From Lampropedia puyangensis (GTDB taxonomy: Bacteria > Pseudomonadota > Gammaproteobacteria > Burkholderiales > Burkholderiaceae_C), in NCBI RefSeq assembly GCF_004833285.1, contig NZ_STFG01000011.1:58401-122400 (forward strand): 64,000 bases of DNA. Reading direction: 5' to 3'. The position numbers and the translations under genes were made by a program. Positions 9,650 to 18,276 of the stretch are shown here, piece after piece. Each line of letters begins with the position of its first letter. The stretch's first letter is position 1. The notes beneath the pieces are model-generated. The model saw only the letters and a program-made list of their open reading frames with translations. It did no database searches and had not been told where the DNA came from.

Positions 9650-9940
9650 TTACTTCTCAACGACAGCGAAAATGTCGTCTTCTTTCAGAACCAGAACTTC
9701 TTGACCGTCCACCTTGACGGATTGACCGCTGTATTTGCCAAACAAAACACGATCTCCGACTTTCACGCCCAAAGCGATCACATCACCTTTGTCGTTCTTT
9801 TTACCTGGGCCAACAGCCAAAATTTCACCTTGGTCTGGTTTCTCTGCTGCATTGTCAGGGATCACGATGCCAGAGGCTGTGGTGGTTTCATTTTCCAAAC
9901 GCTTGACGATCACACGATCGTGCAAAGGACGCAATGCCAT
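9650..9940 (-). CDS. groES: Co-chaperonin GroES (Hsp10)
   Basis: A 96-residue co-chaperonin that caps the GroEL ring. Opens with [12 protein letters not shown], has the mobile-loop region [22 protein letters not shown] and [21 protein letters not shown] lies just upstream of ATG 9940. It is the promoter-proximal gene of the operon, 102 nt before groEL, with a leader of about 105 nt starting at the CIRCE element. Confidence 0.98.
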   Translation of the reverse strand: MALRPLHDRVIVKRLENETTTASGIVIPDNAAEKPDQGEILAVGPGKKNDKGDVIALGVKVGDRVLFGKYSGQSVKVDGQEVLVLKEDDIFAVVEK

Positions 9941-10044
9941 TTTTCTCTCCTGAGAACAAAATAAAAATTGAACAATGAAACGGTCCTTGTCCCCATGGGT
10001 CCAGACCTCTTGAATCAGCAGCTAATGCTTCGCTGGATGCGCTG

Positions 10045-10071
10045 CTAGCACTCGTCTGCTATGAGTGCTAA
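10045..10071 (-). promoter_or_regulatory. CIRCE operator (HrcA binding site)
   Basis: CTAGCACTC (10045-10053), nine spacer bases, then GAGTGCTAA (10063-10071): 8 of 9 positions of the left arm and all of the right arm match the CIRCE consensus TTAGCACTC-N9-GAGTGCTAA. It begins just downstream of the -10 hexamer of the groESL promoter, so HrcA bound here should block transcription until heat shock titrates it. The hrcA gene is not in this window. Confidence 0.95.
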
Positions 10072-10099
10072 TGATACGGCCGGATTGCACAGTTTCAAG
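10071..10099 (-). promoter_or_regulatory. groESL promoter
   Basis: On the minus strand TTGAAA (10098-10093) is followed after 16 nt by TATCAT (10076-10071), a vegetative-type promoter. The -35 is part of CTTGAAA, which is also a sigma-32-type -35, but no good CCCCAT-like -10 follows. The CIRCE element starts at its -10, the usual arrangement for HrcA-repressed operons. Confidence 0.75.
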
Positions 10100-10197
10100 A
10101 GCCTAGATGAAAAAAATCACAACTAAACGCGTATCGCACTCAAACTACATACGCATTAACAACCGTCTGTGATTTATCCAATCATTTGATTTGCAAC

Positions 10198-10220
10198 AAA
10201 AAAAGCCACCCGAAGGTGGC
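10198..10220 (-). terminator. Terminator of the histone H1-like gene
   Basis: GCCACC (10205-10210), loop CGAA, GGTGGC (10215-10220), followed on the minus strand by a run of seven T. It lies 26 nt past the stop codon at 10246. Confidence 0.85.
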
Positions 10221-10245
10221 TTAGTTCATCCAGCAAAAAAAGCGA

Positions 10246-11064
10246 TCAGGGCTTGGTGCTGCTTGTAGGGAAAGGCCATGCAGCCTGTGTCGCCAAAGTT
10301 GTTTTGGCCGCAGGCTTGGTTTTAGGTGCGGCGGCTGATTTGGTGGCTTTCGGAGCAGCAGGTTTTTTAGCTACAACAGCAGGCTTAGCCGCTACCGCCT
10401 TTTTGGCTGCGGCGACTGGTTTGGCGGCAGTCGCTGGCTTTTTAGCGGCAGCAGGCTTACCCGCAGCTTTAGTCGCAGGTTTCACAGCGGGTGTTTTCTT
10501 CGCCACTGGAGCCTTAGCAGGCGTTTTAACAGGCGCTTTGGTAGTTGCAGGTTTGGCGGGCACTTTTTTAGCGGCTGGCTTTGCAGCAGTTTTAGCCGGC
10601 GTAGCTTTCGTTGCAGTCGGGGCCTTTTTGGCGACCACTTTCTTGGCTGGTGCTGTAGTTGCCTTAGCAGCTGCAGCTGTCTTTACCGCGCCTGCTTTTT
10701 TAGCAACAGGTTTGGTTGGAGACTTGGCTGCCACTGCTTTTTTCGCGGCAGCAGGTTTAGCTGCAGGTTTTTTCACGGCAGGAGCTTTAGCAGCAGGAGC
10801 CTTTTTCACTGCAGCAGTGGCCTTCTTTGGAGCAGCCTTGACTGCAACTGGAGTGGCTTTTTTAGCAGCTACTTTTTTCGCAACGGCCTTCACTTCTGTT
10901 TTCTTCACATCCGCTTTTTTAGCTGGAGCAGCCTTTTTCTCAATGACTTTCTTCGCTGGGGCTTTTACCTCCGCCTTGACAGCGCTCTTTTTGGTCACTT
11001 CGGGTTTAGCGGCGACCTTTTTGGTTGTTGCGGGTTTGGCAGCAGTTTTTTTCGCGGTTGCCAT
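10246..11064 (-). CDS. Histone H1-like Lys/Ala/Pro-rich DNA-binding protein
   Basis: A 272-residue low-complexity protein built almost wholly of Lys, Ala, Pro, Thr and Val, with many AAKK, PAAKK and KKAP units, similar in composition to the tail of eukaryotic histone H1 and to bacterial H1-like nucleoproteins (Bordetella BpH1, chlamydial Hc2). Such proteins bind DNA without strong sequence preference and compact the nucleoid. AGGAGAG precedes ATG 11064. The last 15 or so residues are not repetitive and end in AWPFPTSSTKP. The repeats make its length prone to change. It sits between groES and clpB but has its own terminator. Composition is clear; the DNA-binding role is by family analogy. Confidence 0.8.
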   Translation of the reverse strand: MATAKKTAAKPATTKKVAAKPEVTKKSAVKAEVKAPAKKVIEKKAAPAKKADVKKTEVKAVAKKVAAKKATPVAVKAAPKKATAAVKKAPAAKAPAVKKPAAKPAAAKKAVAAKSPTKPVAKKAGAVKTAAAAKATTAPAKKVVAKKAPTATKATPAKTAAKPAAKKVPAKPATTKAPVKTPAKAPVAKKTPAVKPATKAAGKPAAAKKPATAAKPVAAAKKAVAAKPAVVAKKPAAPKATKSAAAPKTKPAAKTTLATQAAWPFPTSSTKP

Positions 11065-11520
11065 TTAACTCTCCTAGACTAATAAATGAGGTAATCCATC
11101 AAGACGATGCAATACAAACAGTGAAAGCAACAAACCTATTGAGTGATTAACTATTTATTTACTGCGTCGCAATGCAGAAGTTTTTAACAAATTAATCCAA
11201 AATCGGTATTGATGAATTTGGCTAACCCATCAAGTTGCGATATTCAGTTGTATTTTGGCATTTTGATTGCAATAAAAATCATCGTCCAGTGTATGGCAAG
11301 GATTTAATTGTTATTTTTTGTAACTATTTTGTTTTTCTGCCGAAACACAGTTCCAAATCATGCCCACATCAATATGAACGACGTCGCTGAACATCACTGA
11401 TCATCAGGGACTTGATTCCTAACAAAACAGTGAGGGGATGTTAAAGCTGCGTTTTCCATTCAGCTGGGCGCCAGCTCGATCTCCAGCAGTCCATACATCC
11501 GCTTATTTTTCCACTCACTC
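11065..11520. other. AT-rich intergenic region without a gene
   Basis: About 450 bases, clearly richer in A and T than the neighbouring genes, between two divergent genes. No coding frame with a ribosome site was found. It must hold the H1-like gene promoter; an 11-bp palindrome CTGATCATCAG lies near 11398, but I could not assign a function to it. Confidence 0.6.
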
Positions 11521-11521
11521 A

Positions 11522-11549
11522 CTTGAATCGTAAGCAACGCACCCTTATT
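11522..11549 (+). promoter_or_regulatory. Sigma-32-like heat-shock promoter of clpB
   Basis: CTTGAA (11522-11527), 14 nt, then CCCTTATT (11542-11549), close to the sigma-32 consensus CTTGAA-N13/15-CCCCATNT. It lies 32 nt before the clpB start, a fitting position for an RpoH-controlled chaperone gene. Confidence 0.65.
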
Positions 11550-11580
11550 TTTGTCTTCAGTTACAGGAGGATTTTCATCC

Positions 11581-14184
11581 ATGAGACTCGACAAACTCAC
11601 CACTAAATTTCAAGAGGCCTTGGGCGACGCACAATCGTTGGCTTTGGGCAATGACAATCAGTACATCACGCCCGCTCACTTGCTGGCAGCCATGCTCAAG
11701 CAAGACGATGGCCCGCGCGCTTTGTTGCAACGCGCAGGCGTCAACGTCAATGCATTGACCCAAGCAGCCGATGCCGCCGTCAAGCGCCTGCCACAAGTCA
11801 GTGGTCAAGACGAAGTGCAAGTCGGCCCCGACTTGGCCAAAGCATTGCAAGCCACCGAAAAGGAAGCAATTAAGCGCGGAGACCAATTCATTGCCAGTGA
11901 ACTGTTCTTGCTGGCGCTGACCGACAGCAAAGATGACGCAGGCAAAATTGCCAAGGAACACGGCCTAACCCGCAAAGCACTGGAAGCGGCCATTGAGACC
12001 GTGCGCGGCGGCCAAGGCGTAGACAGCGCCGATGCAGAAGGGCAACGCGAAGCATTGAAGAAATACACCCTCGATTTGACCGAACGCGCACGCCAAGGCA
12101 AGGTCGATCCCGTCATTGGCCGCGACGACGAAATTCGCCGCGCCATTCAAGTACTGCAGCGCCGCAGCAAAAACAATCCCGTACTCATCGGTGAGCCCGG
12201 CGTGGGCAAAACCGCCATCGTCGAGGGTTTGGCACAGCGCATCGTCAACGGCGAAGTGCCTGACACGCTCAAAGACAAGCAAGTGCTGTCGCTAGATATG
12301 GCAGGCTTGCTCGCGGGCGCCAAATTCCGCGGCGAGTTTGAAGAGCGCCTCAAATCCGTGCTCAAAGAAGTGGCGCAAGAAGAAGGCCGCATCATCCTCT
12401 TCATCGACGAAATCCACACTATGGTCGGTGCGGGCAAAGCCGAGGGCGCAATGGATGCTGGCAATATGCTCAAACCTGCGCTTGCGCGTGGCGAGCTGCA
12501 TTGCATTGGCGCGACTACCTTGGACGAATACCGCAAGTACATCGAGAAAGACGCTGCGTTGGAACGCCGCTTCCAAAAAGTGCTGGTCGAAGAGCCTTCG
12601 GTGGAAGACACGATTGCCATCTTGCGCGGCCTGCAAGAGAAGTACGAAGTGCACCACGGGGTGGACATCACCGATCCTGCGATTGTCGCGGCGGCTGAAT
12701 TGTCGGCCCGCTACATCACGGACCGCTTCTTGCCCGATAAAGCCATTGACTTGATCGACGAGGCGGCAGCCAAGATCAAAATCGAAATCGACTCCAAACC
12801 GGAGGTGATGGACAAGCTCGACCGTCGCATCATCCAGCTCAAGATTGAGCGCGAAGCGATGAAGAAAGAGCTGGACGACGCTTCGCAAAAACGCTTGGCC
12901 TTGATCGAGGAAGAGCTGGTGCGCGCCGAGCGCGAATACGCCGACCTGGACGAAATCTGGAAGAACGAAAAAGCCAGTGCCCAAGGCACGGACGATATCC
13001 GCAAACAAGTTGACCAGCTGCGCTTTGAAATTCAAGAAGCTACCCGCAAAGGCGACTTCAACAAAGTGGCAGAGCTGCAATACGGCAAACTGCCCGCGTT
13101 GGAAAAGCAACTCGCCGAAGCCCAAGCCAAAGAAGATGCGGCCGATGGCACTGCCGTGGCTCACAAGCTGCTGCGCACGCAAGTCGGCGCGGAAGAAATT
13201 GCCGAAGTGGTCAGCCGCGCCACCGGTATTCCGGTCAGCAAAATGATGACCGGCGAGCGCGAAAAACTGCTGCACATGGAAGATGCGCTGCACCAGCGCG
13301 TGGTAGGCCAGAACGAAGCTGTGGATGCCGTGGCCGATGCCATCCGCCGCTCGCGCTCGGGCCTGTCTGACCCGAACCGGCCGCTGGGCTCGTTCCTGTT
13401 CTTAGGCCCCACCGGCGTGGGCAAGACCGAGCTGACCAAGGCGCTCGCAGGGTTCTTGTTCGACAGTGAAGACCACCTGATACGCATCGACATGAGCGAG
13501 TTCATGGAGAAACACTCCGTGGCCCGTTTAATTGGCGCGCCGCCAGGCTATGTGGGTTACGACGAAGGCGGCTACCTGACCGAAGCCGTGCGCCGCAAAC
13601 CCTACAGCGTGGTGCTGCTCGACGAGGTGGAAAAAGCCCACCCCGATGTCTTCAACGTACTGCTGCAAGTGCTCGATGATGGACGCCTGACCGATGGACA
13701 GGGTCGCACCGTTGACTTCAAGAACACCGTCATCATCATGACCAGCAACATCGGTTCGCACCGCATTCAAGAGATGAGTGGACAGCCGTATGAGGAAGTC
13801 AAAGATGCCGTCTGGGATGAGCTGAAGAATTACTTCCGCCCAGAGTTTCTCAACCGCATTGATGAGACCGTGGTCTTTCACGCGCTGGATGCGAAAAACA
13901 TCGAGTCGATTGCGCGCATTCAACTGGCAACCTTGCAAGCGCGCCTGGAGAAAATGGACTTGCATTTGCAAGTCTCGGATGCTGCACTGACTGAGTTGGC
14001 CAAAGTTGGCTTCGACCCAGTATTTGGTGCCCGCCCACTTAAACGGGCCATCCAGCAGCGCATTGAAAATCCGCTCTCCAAAGCATTGCTGCAAGGCCAA
14101 TTTCCGCCCAAGAGCGAGATCCATGTGACTGTCGATCCGGTCAACGCACCAGGGCAGTTCCAGTTTGCACAAACAGGCGCATAA
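11581..14184 (+). CDS. clpB: Disaggregase ClpB (Hsp104 family)
   Basis: An 867-residue hexameric AAA+ unfoldase that, with DnaK, rescues aggregated proteins. Domain order: N-terminal Clp repeat (1-150), first AAA+ with Walker [10 protein letters not shown] near residue 204 and FIDEIHT, coiled-coil M domain (about 400-525) that distinguishes ClpB from ClpA, second AAA+ with GPTGVGKTE near 609, and the C-terminal small domain with VFGARPLKR. The start is ATG 11581 ([10 protein letters not shown]), 11 nt after ACAGGAGG; the frame is open to 11551 but would overlap the promoter. A sigma-32-like promoter precedes and a terminator follows. Confidence 0.98.
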   Translation: MRLDKLTTKFQEALGDAQSLALGNDNQYITPAHLLAAMLKQDDGPRALLQRAGVNVNALTQAADAAVKRLPQVSGQDEVQVGPDLAKALQATEKEAIKRGDQFIASELFLLALTDSKDDAGKIAKEHGLTRKALEAAIETVRGGQGVDSADAEGQREALKKYTLDLTERARQGKVDPVIGRDDEIRRAIQVLQRRSKNNPVLIGEPGVGKTAIVEGLAQRIVNGEVPDTLKDKQVLSLDMAGLLAGAKFRGEFEERLKSVLKEVAQEEGRIILFIDEIHTMVGAGKAEGAMDAGNMLKPALARGELHCIGATTLDEYRKYIEKDAALERRFQKVLVEEPSVEDTIAILRGLQEKYEVHHGVDITDPAIVAAAELSARYITDRFLPDKAIDLIDEAAAKIKIEIDSKPEVMDKLDRRIIQLKIEREAMKKELDDASQKRLALIEEELVRAEREYADLDEIWKNEKASAQGTDDIRKQVDQLRFEIQEATRKGDFNKVAELQYGKLPALEKQLAEAQAKEDAADGTAVAHKLLRTQVGAEEIAEVVSRATGIPVSKMMTGEREKLLHMEDALHQRVVGQNEAVDAVADAIRRSRSGLSDPNRPLGSFLFLGPTGVGKTELTKALAGFLFDSEDHLIRIDMSEFMEKHSVARLIGAPPGYVGYDEGGYLTEAVRRKPYSVVLLDEVEKAHPDVFNVLLQVLDDGRLTDGQGRTVDFKNTVIIMTSNIGSHRIQEMSGQPYEEVKDAVWDELKNYFRPEFLNRIDETVVFHALDAKNIESIARIQLATLQARLEKMDLHLQVSDAALTELAKVGFDPVFGARPLKRAIQQRIENPLSKALLQGQFPPKSEIHVTVDPVNAPGQFQFAQTGA

Positions 14185-14210
14185 CGCTGTTGATGCACAA
14201 CAATCTCATA

Positions 14211-14242
14211 ACGGGTGATGGGCAACCATCGCCCGTTTTTTT
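14211..14242 (+). terminator. clpB terminator
   Basis: ACGGGTGATGG (14211-14221), loop GCAA, CCATCGCCCGT (14226-14236), with one T-G wobble, followed by seven T. Just after the clpB stop and before the convergent PAP2 gene. Confidence 0.85.
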
Positions 14243-14252
14243 ATGCGCGACC

Positions 14253-16541
14253 TTACTTGATGTTCATGCTCACACCAGTTGCATCGTAAGCCACGGTAGC
14301 CTCAATGCCAGCAGGGAGCTCAATCTTGCCGAACTTCCCGTGCACGGTTGCCGCTGACAGAATACGAACGCTCTGGCCCGCACGCACTGTTGCAGGGAAA
14401 TGAACTCGCAGCGTACTGCCTTCATCCAACACGGCCTTACCATTCACAAGCAAGGCAGGCTCCTGGCCACTGCGCTGAACGACCTCCAAAGTGGACTGGC
14501 CGGTTTGAACATAATCAGTATTGACCTTGACCGCAGCCCCCTCCGCATCCAAGCGAAGCGTTCCCGATTCATTCAAAAATACCATGCCGGCGCCCAAAGC
14601 ATCCGCATCAGCCGCTTGTAAAACGCCCTCGCTAACAATCAAGCCACCACTGAAACGATTGTTCCCCGCAAGCGCCAATGTGCCTGAGCCCAGCTTAGTC
14701 AACTTACCGACACCCGTAATGTCGTTGCGCCAGGTATCGGATGCATGGAAACCTCCTAGACTTGCATCCATCTGGACTGTCACATCGCCATCAAAAGCAC
14801 CGTAGCCATCAGCGGCATCGAAAAAATTCAAACGTCCAAACCCTTCTTCATCGTCCAGTACTGGCCAGCCAGAATCCAGTGCAGTGGTTTTGAGCACGAC
14901 TCGGCGTTGTTCAGCGCTCAAGTAAGGCAAACGCGTCTCTAACAACACTTCCGCGCCCTCAGGCACCACAGCAGGGCGGCCAGCTTTGCTCATGTCCTGG
15001 GTAAATCCGAAAGTCAAACGACGGCGATACTCCGCCTTGTTTTCTGCATGGCTTGCATAAGGTGTCTCAAACGGGCCGGCATCGCCGCTCCCCGCGTTCG
15101 ACTGCGCGTAAGCCAGAAACCCTGCATCAGTCATCAAACTGGCGTTGCCACCGTTGGCCGCAGCCACTGCTGCGCGCAAGTGTTGCTGTGCTTGGGCATA
15201 GGCAGCCTCACGCTCTTGCTGCGGCACTCGGTTGATCAAGTTCAAGGAAGCAATTTCCCCGTTGATGCGCCCGCCAATAACGGCCAATGCCGAATGCATT
15301 CCCGCCACAATGCGGTTATCACCCAATTCCAACCCACGCGCCAGCATGTGCTGAAAGCGCTGAGGAACCAAGTAAGCGTAGGCATAGGCGCCGCGCACCC
15401 CTTCTGCCGTATGGCCGCTAGGGAAGTCACTGTCTTTCCTGATGTCGTTGGCGCTGCTGTTGCTTGGTATCTTGCGGGCGTTTTCCAAACCGGGCGAAAC
15501 GGTAATGGCCACAGGGCTCAATCCTGCGTCATACCAACGGTATGGGCGGGCGTACTTGTAAAAATACTTACCGGGATTGGTCGATGCCGTGCCGTCATTG
15601 GTTACGCGCAGCATGAAATTGGTGACCAAGCCGAATTCTGGATTGTGCGCGGCAGAATCGGCCATGTTATGGCTTGCTCCTTCACCAACGTTGTACTTCT
15701 CGTCATCGGGTGCACTGCAAAACGGATAGCGACCATCGCTTCCATCGGGGCAAGAACCAGAGGAAGGGATCGTATCCACATAGGATTGCTGTTTGGCCAG
15801 CGCATGCCAAGGCGCAGCCAGTGGGCCCAACCCAGTGCTGACGCTATAGTTTTTACCACGGACATCATCCAGATACGCGGCCAACGCTTTGTCTTCTGTG
15901 CGGTACGCAGCGGCAGTCACCCGCCCCGAGTATTCCAAATTAGCTTGATGCAAGGCGGCATTGAGTACCACGCCATCTGTACCGTCACCTGGAATACCGC
16001 TCCAACTCGTGACCGGTATGGATGGGCAGGTGAACGTCACCCCTTCCTTGGTGGTGACGCTGCTTTCGGGCAGTGGGTTCTGGTATGCATCCATATACGG
16101 CGTAACCGGCTGCCATATCTCCAGGAAGCCTTTCAATGGGCGGATGCTGAGATTGGTTGTCTCATCTGCATAACAAGAATCTCCAGATCCTGACGGGTAG
16201 CCCGCATTATTCAATGCATAACCGGTCGCCGCATCGATCACATTCACCCCCGCATTGACGGCCCCACGTTTGGAACCATCCACAGCGGCATGGATACGGT
16301 GTGACGGCACATCAGTGCGACCAACCGGAATCGTGGCGGCAGGCGCTGGTGCCGTGTCAACACGCCCCAAGCCAACCGGTGCAGCAGGAACCACAATGGT
16401 TTCAGGCTGATCGCCGTCACCATCATCAGAGCCCCCTCCGCAGGCGGTCAACGCCAGCATGGCAGCCAAGGCAAGCGCGCATAGCGCAAACGAGGACGCA
16501 CGTGAAACAGGTACAGGGGCAGTGGAATGCGGGGACTTCAT
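14253..16541 (-). CDS. PAP2-family phosphatase lipoprotein with autotransporter-type beta-strand repeat
   Basis: A 762-residue exported protein. The N terminus is a lipoprotein signal (LALTAC, lipidation Cys34) followed by a Gly/Asp linker. The centre has acid-phosphatase/PAP2 signature pieces: KYARPYRW near 320-330, PSGHTAEG near 370 and GDNRIVAGMHSALAVIGG, variants of KX6RP, PSGH and SRX5HX3D; the expected final Asp of motif 3 looks replaced by Ala or shifted. The C-terminal part (about 590-660) is an autotransporter-associated beta-strand repeat, GTLALAGNNRFSGGLIVSEG, yet no translocating beta-barrel follows. Likely a surface or periplasmic phosphomonoesterase. Signal and fold calls are good; activity is uncertain. 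Confidence 0.78.
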   Translation of the reverse strand: MKSPHSTAPVPVSRASSFALCALALAAMLALTACGGGSDDGDGDQPETIVVPAAPVGLGRVDTAPAPAATIPVGRTDVPSHRIHAAVDGSKRGAVNAGVNVIDAATGYALNNAGYPSGSGDSCYADETTNLSIRPLKGFLEIWQPVTPYMDAYQNPLPESSVTTKEGVTFTCPSIPVTSWSGIPGDGTDGVVLNAALHQANLEYSGRVTAAAYRTEDKALAAYLDDVRGKNYSVSTGLGPLAAPWHALAKQQSYVDTIPSSGSCPDGSDGRYPFCSAPDDEKYNVGEGASHNMADSAAHNPEFGLVTNFMLRVTNDGTASTNPGKYFYKYARPYRWYDAGLSPVAITVSPGLENARKIPSNSSANDIRKDSDFPSGHTAEGVRGAYAYAYLVPQRFQHMLARGLELGDNRIVAGMHSALAVIGGRINGEIASLNLINRVPQQEREAAYAQAQQHLRAAVAAANGGNASLMTDAGFLAYAQSNAGSGDAGPFETPYASHAENKAEYRRRLTFGFTQDMSKAGRPAVVPEGAEVLLETRLPYLSAEQRRVVLKTTALDSGWPVLDDEEGFGRLNFFDAADGYGAFDGDVTVQMDASLGGFHASDTWRNDITGVGKLTKLGSGTLALAGNNRFSGGLIVSEGVLQAADADALGAGMVFLNESGTLRLDAEGAAVKVNTDYVQTGQSTLEVVQRSGQEPALLVNGKAVLDEGSTLRVHFPATVRAGQSVRILSAATVHGKFGKIELPAGIEATVAYDATGVSMNIK

Positions 16542-16642
16542 AAATTTTCTTGAAGGGGTAGGCGAAACGCGCCATTCTCAAAAAAATATGTGACATTGAA
16601 ATGACAAACACAAGAACACATGCGTTCAGGCAGTAGGTGGGT

Positions 16643-16798
16643 TCAGGAAAAGGCGATCACAAATGCCGCGCATGGCCCGTCCGCGTGGATACACGAAAGA
16701 GCCGCACCGATGCATAGCTGCACCCGAGTCGCCCCCCGATAACAGGGTTTGATCAACCAACAACTATCAGCCATCGCCATCGCCATCGCCATCGCCAT
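16643..16798 (-). CDS. Possible small ORF starting in the hexanucleotide repeat (51 aa)
   Basis: On the minus strand the CCATCG repeat reads ATGGCG five times over, so an open frame begins (Met-Ala)5-Asp-Ser-Cys and runs 51 codons to TGA at 16643. No ribosome binding site precedes the first ATG and no family is recognised. It would be co-directional with, and about 100 nt upstream of, the PAP2 lipoprotein gene. It may be only a by-product of the repeat; low confidence that it is translated. Confidence 0.15.
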   Translation of the reverse strand: MAMAMAMAMADSCWLIKPCYRGATRVQLCIGAALSCIHADGPCAAFVIAFS

Positions 16799-16803
16799 CG
16801 CCA
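16771..16803. repeat. CCATCG hexanucleotide microsatellite (5 copies plus CCA)
   Basis: Five perfect head-to-tail copies of CCATCG and a partial sixth. It lies in the 366-nt gap between the divergent PAP2 and beta-helix-like genes, 105 nt before ATG 16908. Repeats of this kind change copy number by slipped pairing and could alter promoter spacing for either gene. The rest of this gap (16542-16770 and 16804-16907) shows no other feature I can name. Confidence 0.9.
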
Positions 16804-16907
16804 AGTTTTTTTGTCTTCAGCCTCAAATTACCCAATTTCAGGTATAGACGGAGGGGAAGAGGCAGACTAATAATCGCGTCAATTAACTTTTATTGACCAT
16901 TTCTGCC

Positions 16908-17477
16908 ATGCAAACATTTGCTGCTGCGACCCTTTGGTTACGCCTGCACCTCTCGCCTATCTACAGTGCCCCAAAACGGGTCGTGCTGATGCTGGCCTTA
17001 TGCATCCCGCTGGGCTCCGCTTGGGCGTTTATCAGCTCACCACCGGGTTCCTACTTTGAACTCAATGGCGGCTACATTGACTTGGCCGGGACAGATCTGG
17101 TCGTCGAAGGCGTGCTGATCCTCAGCAATGGCGCACACATTACGGGTATCCGCAATCTGGTTATTGCCAACGGTGGCGAACTGGATATCACGGGCGCAAC
17201 CATCACACTGTCACAGGATTACAGCAACCAAGGCGAGGTCACCAACCAAGGCGGCGGCAGTGTCACCCGTGTTGACGGCGGACCAAGCAACCCGGCCAAA
17301 GGGCCGCTAGGCACCATTGACCCTTTTGCCGGCAACACGCCCCACACACAGACGGCCACGCCAGTGCCTGGCCTGAACGGCACGTTGCTTATCGTGCTGA
17401 GTTTACTGATGGCATGGCTGGTCTGGACACGCCCCAACCTAAGCCTTTTAGCCCACATCCCAAACGCACGTACGTGA
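16908..17477 (+). CDS. Secreted beta-helix-like protein with C-terminal sorting-type tail
   Basis: A 189-residue exported protein. A signal peptide ends at about GSAWA. The mature part is made of short imperfect strand repeats rich in Gly, Ile, Leu and Asn ([39 protein letters not shown]), as in right-handed beta-helix or adhesin passenger domains. The C terminus is a Pro-containing motif (TPVPGLNG), one hydrophobic helix and a basic/polar end, resembling IPTL-CTERM-type sorting signals. ATG 16908 is preferred to TTG 16893; neither has a good ribosome site. It is first of three secreted-protein genes in a row. Surface role likely; family not firmly identified. Confidence 0.6.
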   Translation: MQTFAAATLWLRLHLSPIYSAPKRVVLMLALCIPLGSAWAFISSPPGSYFELNGGYIDLAGTDLVVEGVLILSNGAHITGIRNLVIANGGELDITGATITLSQDYSNQGEVTNQGGGSVTRVDGGPSNPAKGPLGTIDPFAGNTPHTQTATPVPGLNGTLLIVLSLLMAWLVWTRPNLSLLAHIPNART

Positions 17478-17517
17478 GCCAACTCCACCAACACATTCGT
17501 ATTTCACAGGAACATTC

Positions 17518-18252
17518 ATGAAACACGCCTTATTGCTGGCACCTGGTCTGCTGGCTGCCACCCTGAGTCTGCCGGCCCATGCCGCAGACATGACCCTGAC
17601 GCCACCACCAGATGGAGGCATCAGCCTGAAATCATCCGATGGCGCAATCGCCCTGCGGATCACTCCTGACGCGCAGGTACAACTGCCCAACCTTCCCGCT
17701 ACTGGGCAGATTGACTCCCTCATTTGCCAAGACAGTAGCGGTGCATTGCAAACCTGCAGCCCTGATACATTGGTTGTGAATGGCACACCAGGCCCTGTTG
17801 GGCCACAAGGTGAAAAAGGTGAAAAAGGTGAAAAAGGCGATACGGGAGCACAAGGGGATAAAGGCGCCCAAGGGGAAAAGGGTGATCGAGGTCCGCAAGG
17901 TATTCAAGGTATTCCTGGCGCTCAAGGCCTACAGGGCCCTGTAGGCCCTGCCGGAACATCCATCAACGGTGTTGCAGACATTCGTCATGGCTGTTTTGAC
18001 GCAGCAGGCTCGCCCACACGGGGGACAAACTTCACTGTCACTCCAAATAACTTGGCATACACCATTTCCTTCTCCGCCCCCATTGCCACTGCCCATTACA
18101 GCGCCCTCATCGATGCGCGCACCACCGAAGGCCGTAGCCTGGCAGCCAGAATCAGCAATCCTACCGCACAAGGCTTCACCCTCACGATTGGCTGGCTGGC
18201 CGCCGAAGAAGCCAATCGCATCGACAGCATTTGTTTTATTACCGCACTGTAA
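17518..18252 (+). CDS. Secreted collagen-like protein
   Basis: A 244-residue protein with signal peptide (cleavage after SLPAHA), an N-terminal domain to about residue 88, 20 uninterrupted Gly-X-Y triplets (residues 89-148; GPV, GPQ, GEK x3, GDT, GDR, GIP and so on), then a C-terminal globular domain with two Cys (HGCFD, SICFI) that may form a disulphide. Bacterial collagen-like proteins trimerise and act as surface stalks, often in phage-derived fibres. At DNA level GGTGAAAAA is repeated three times at 17809-17835, a place for length change. CAGGAA precedes the ATG. It stands 40 nt after the beta-helix-like gene and 24 nt before the collar gene, so probably one operon. Confidence 0.85.
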   Translation: MKHALLLAPGLLAATLSLPAHAADMTLTPPPDGGISLKSSDGAIALRITPDAQVQLPNLPATGQIDSLICQDSSGALQTCSPDTLVVNGTPGPVGPQGEKGEKGEKGDTGAQGDKGAQGEKGDRGPQGIQGIPGAQGLQGPVGPAGTSINGVADIRHGCFDAAGSPTRGTNFTVTPNNLAYTISFSAPIATAHYSALIDARTTEGRSLAARISNPTAQGFTLTIGWLAAEEANRIDSICFITAL

Positions 18253-18276
18253 AAACCGTTTGAAGGAATACACGCC

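Noticed and set aside
10253..11068. 271-codon Ala/Gly/Phe-rich frame opposite the H1-like gene
   Set aside because: The low-complexity Lys/Ala codons read backwards give a false hydrophobic protein; the minus frame has the ribosome site and terminator.
12292..13293. 333-codon frame opposite clpB
   Set aside because: Antisense shadow of a highly conserved gene, with no signals of its own.
15048..16193. 381-codon frame opposite the PAP2 lipoprotein gene
   Set aside because: No family resemblance and no start signals; the minus frame has lipobox and phosphatase motifs.
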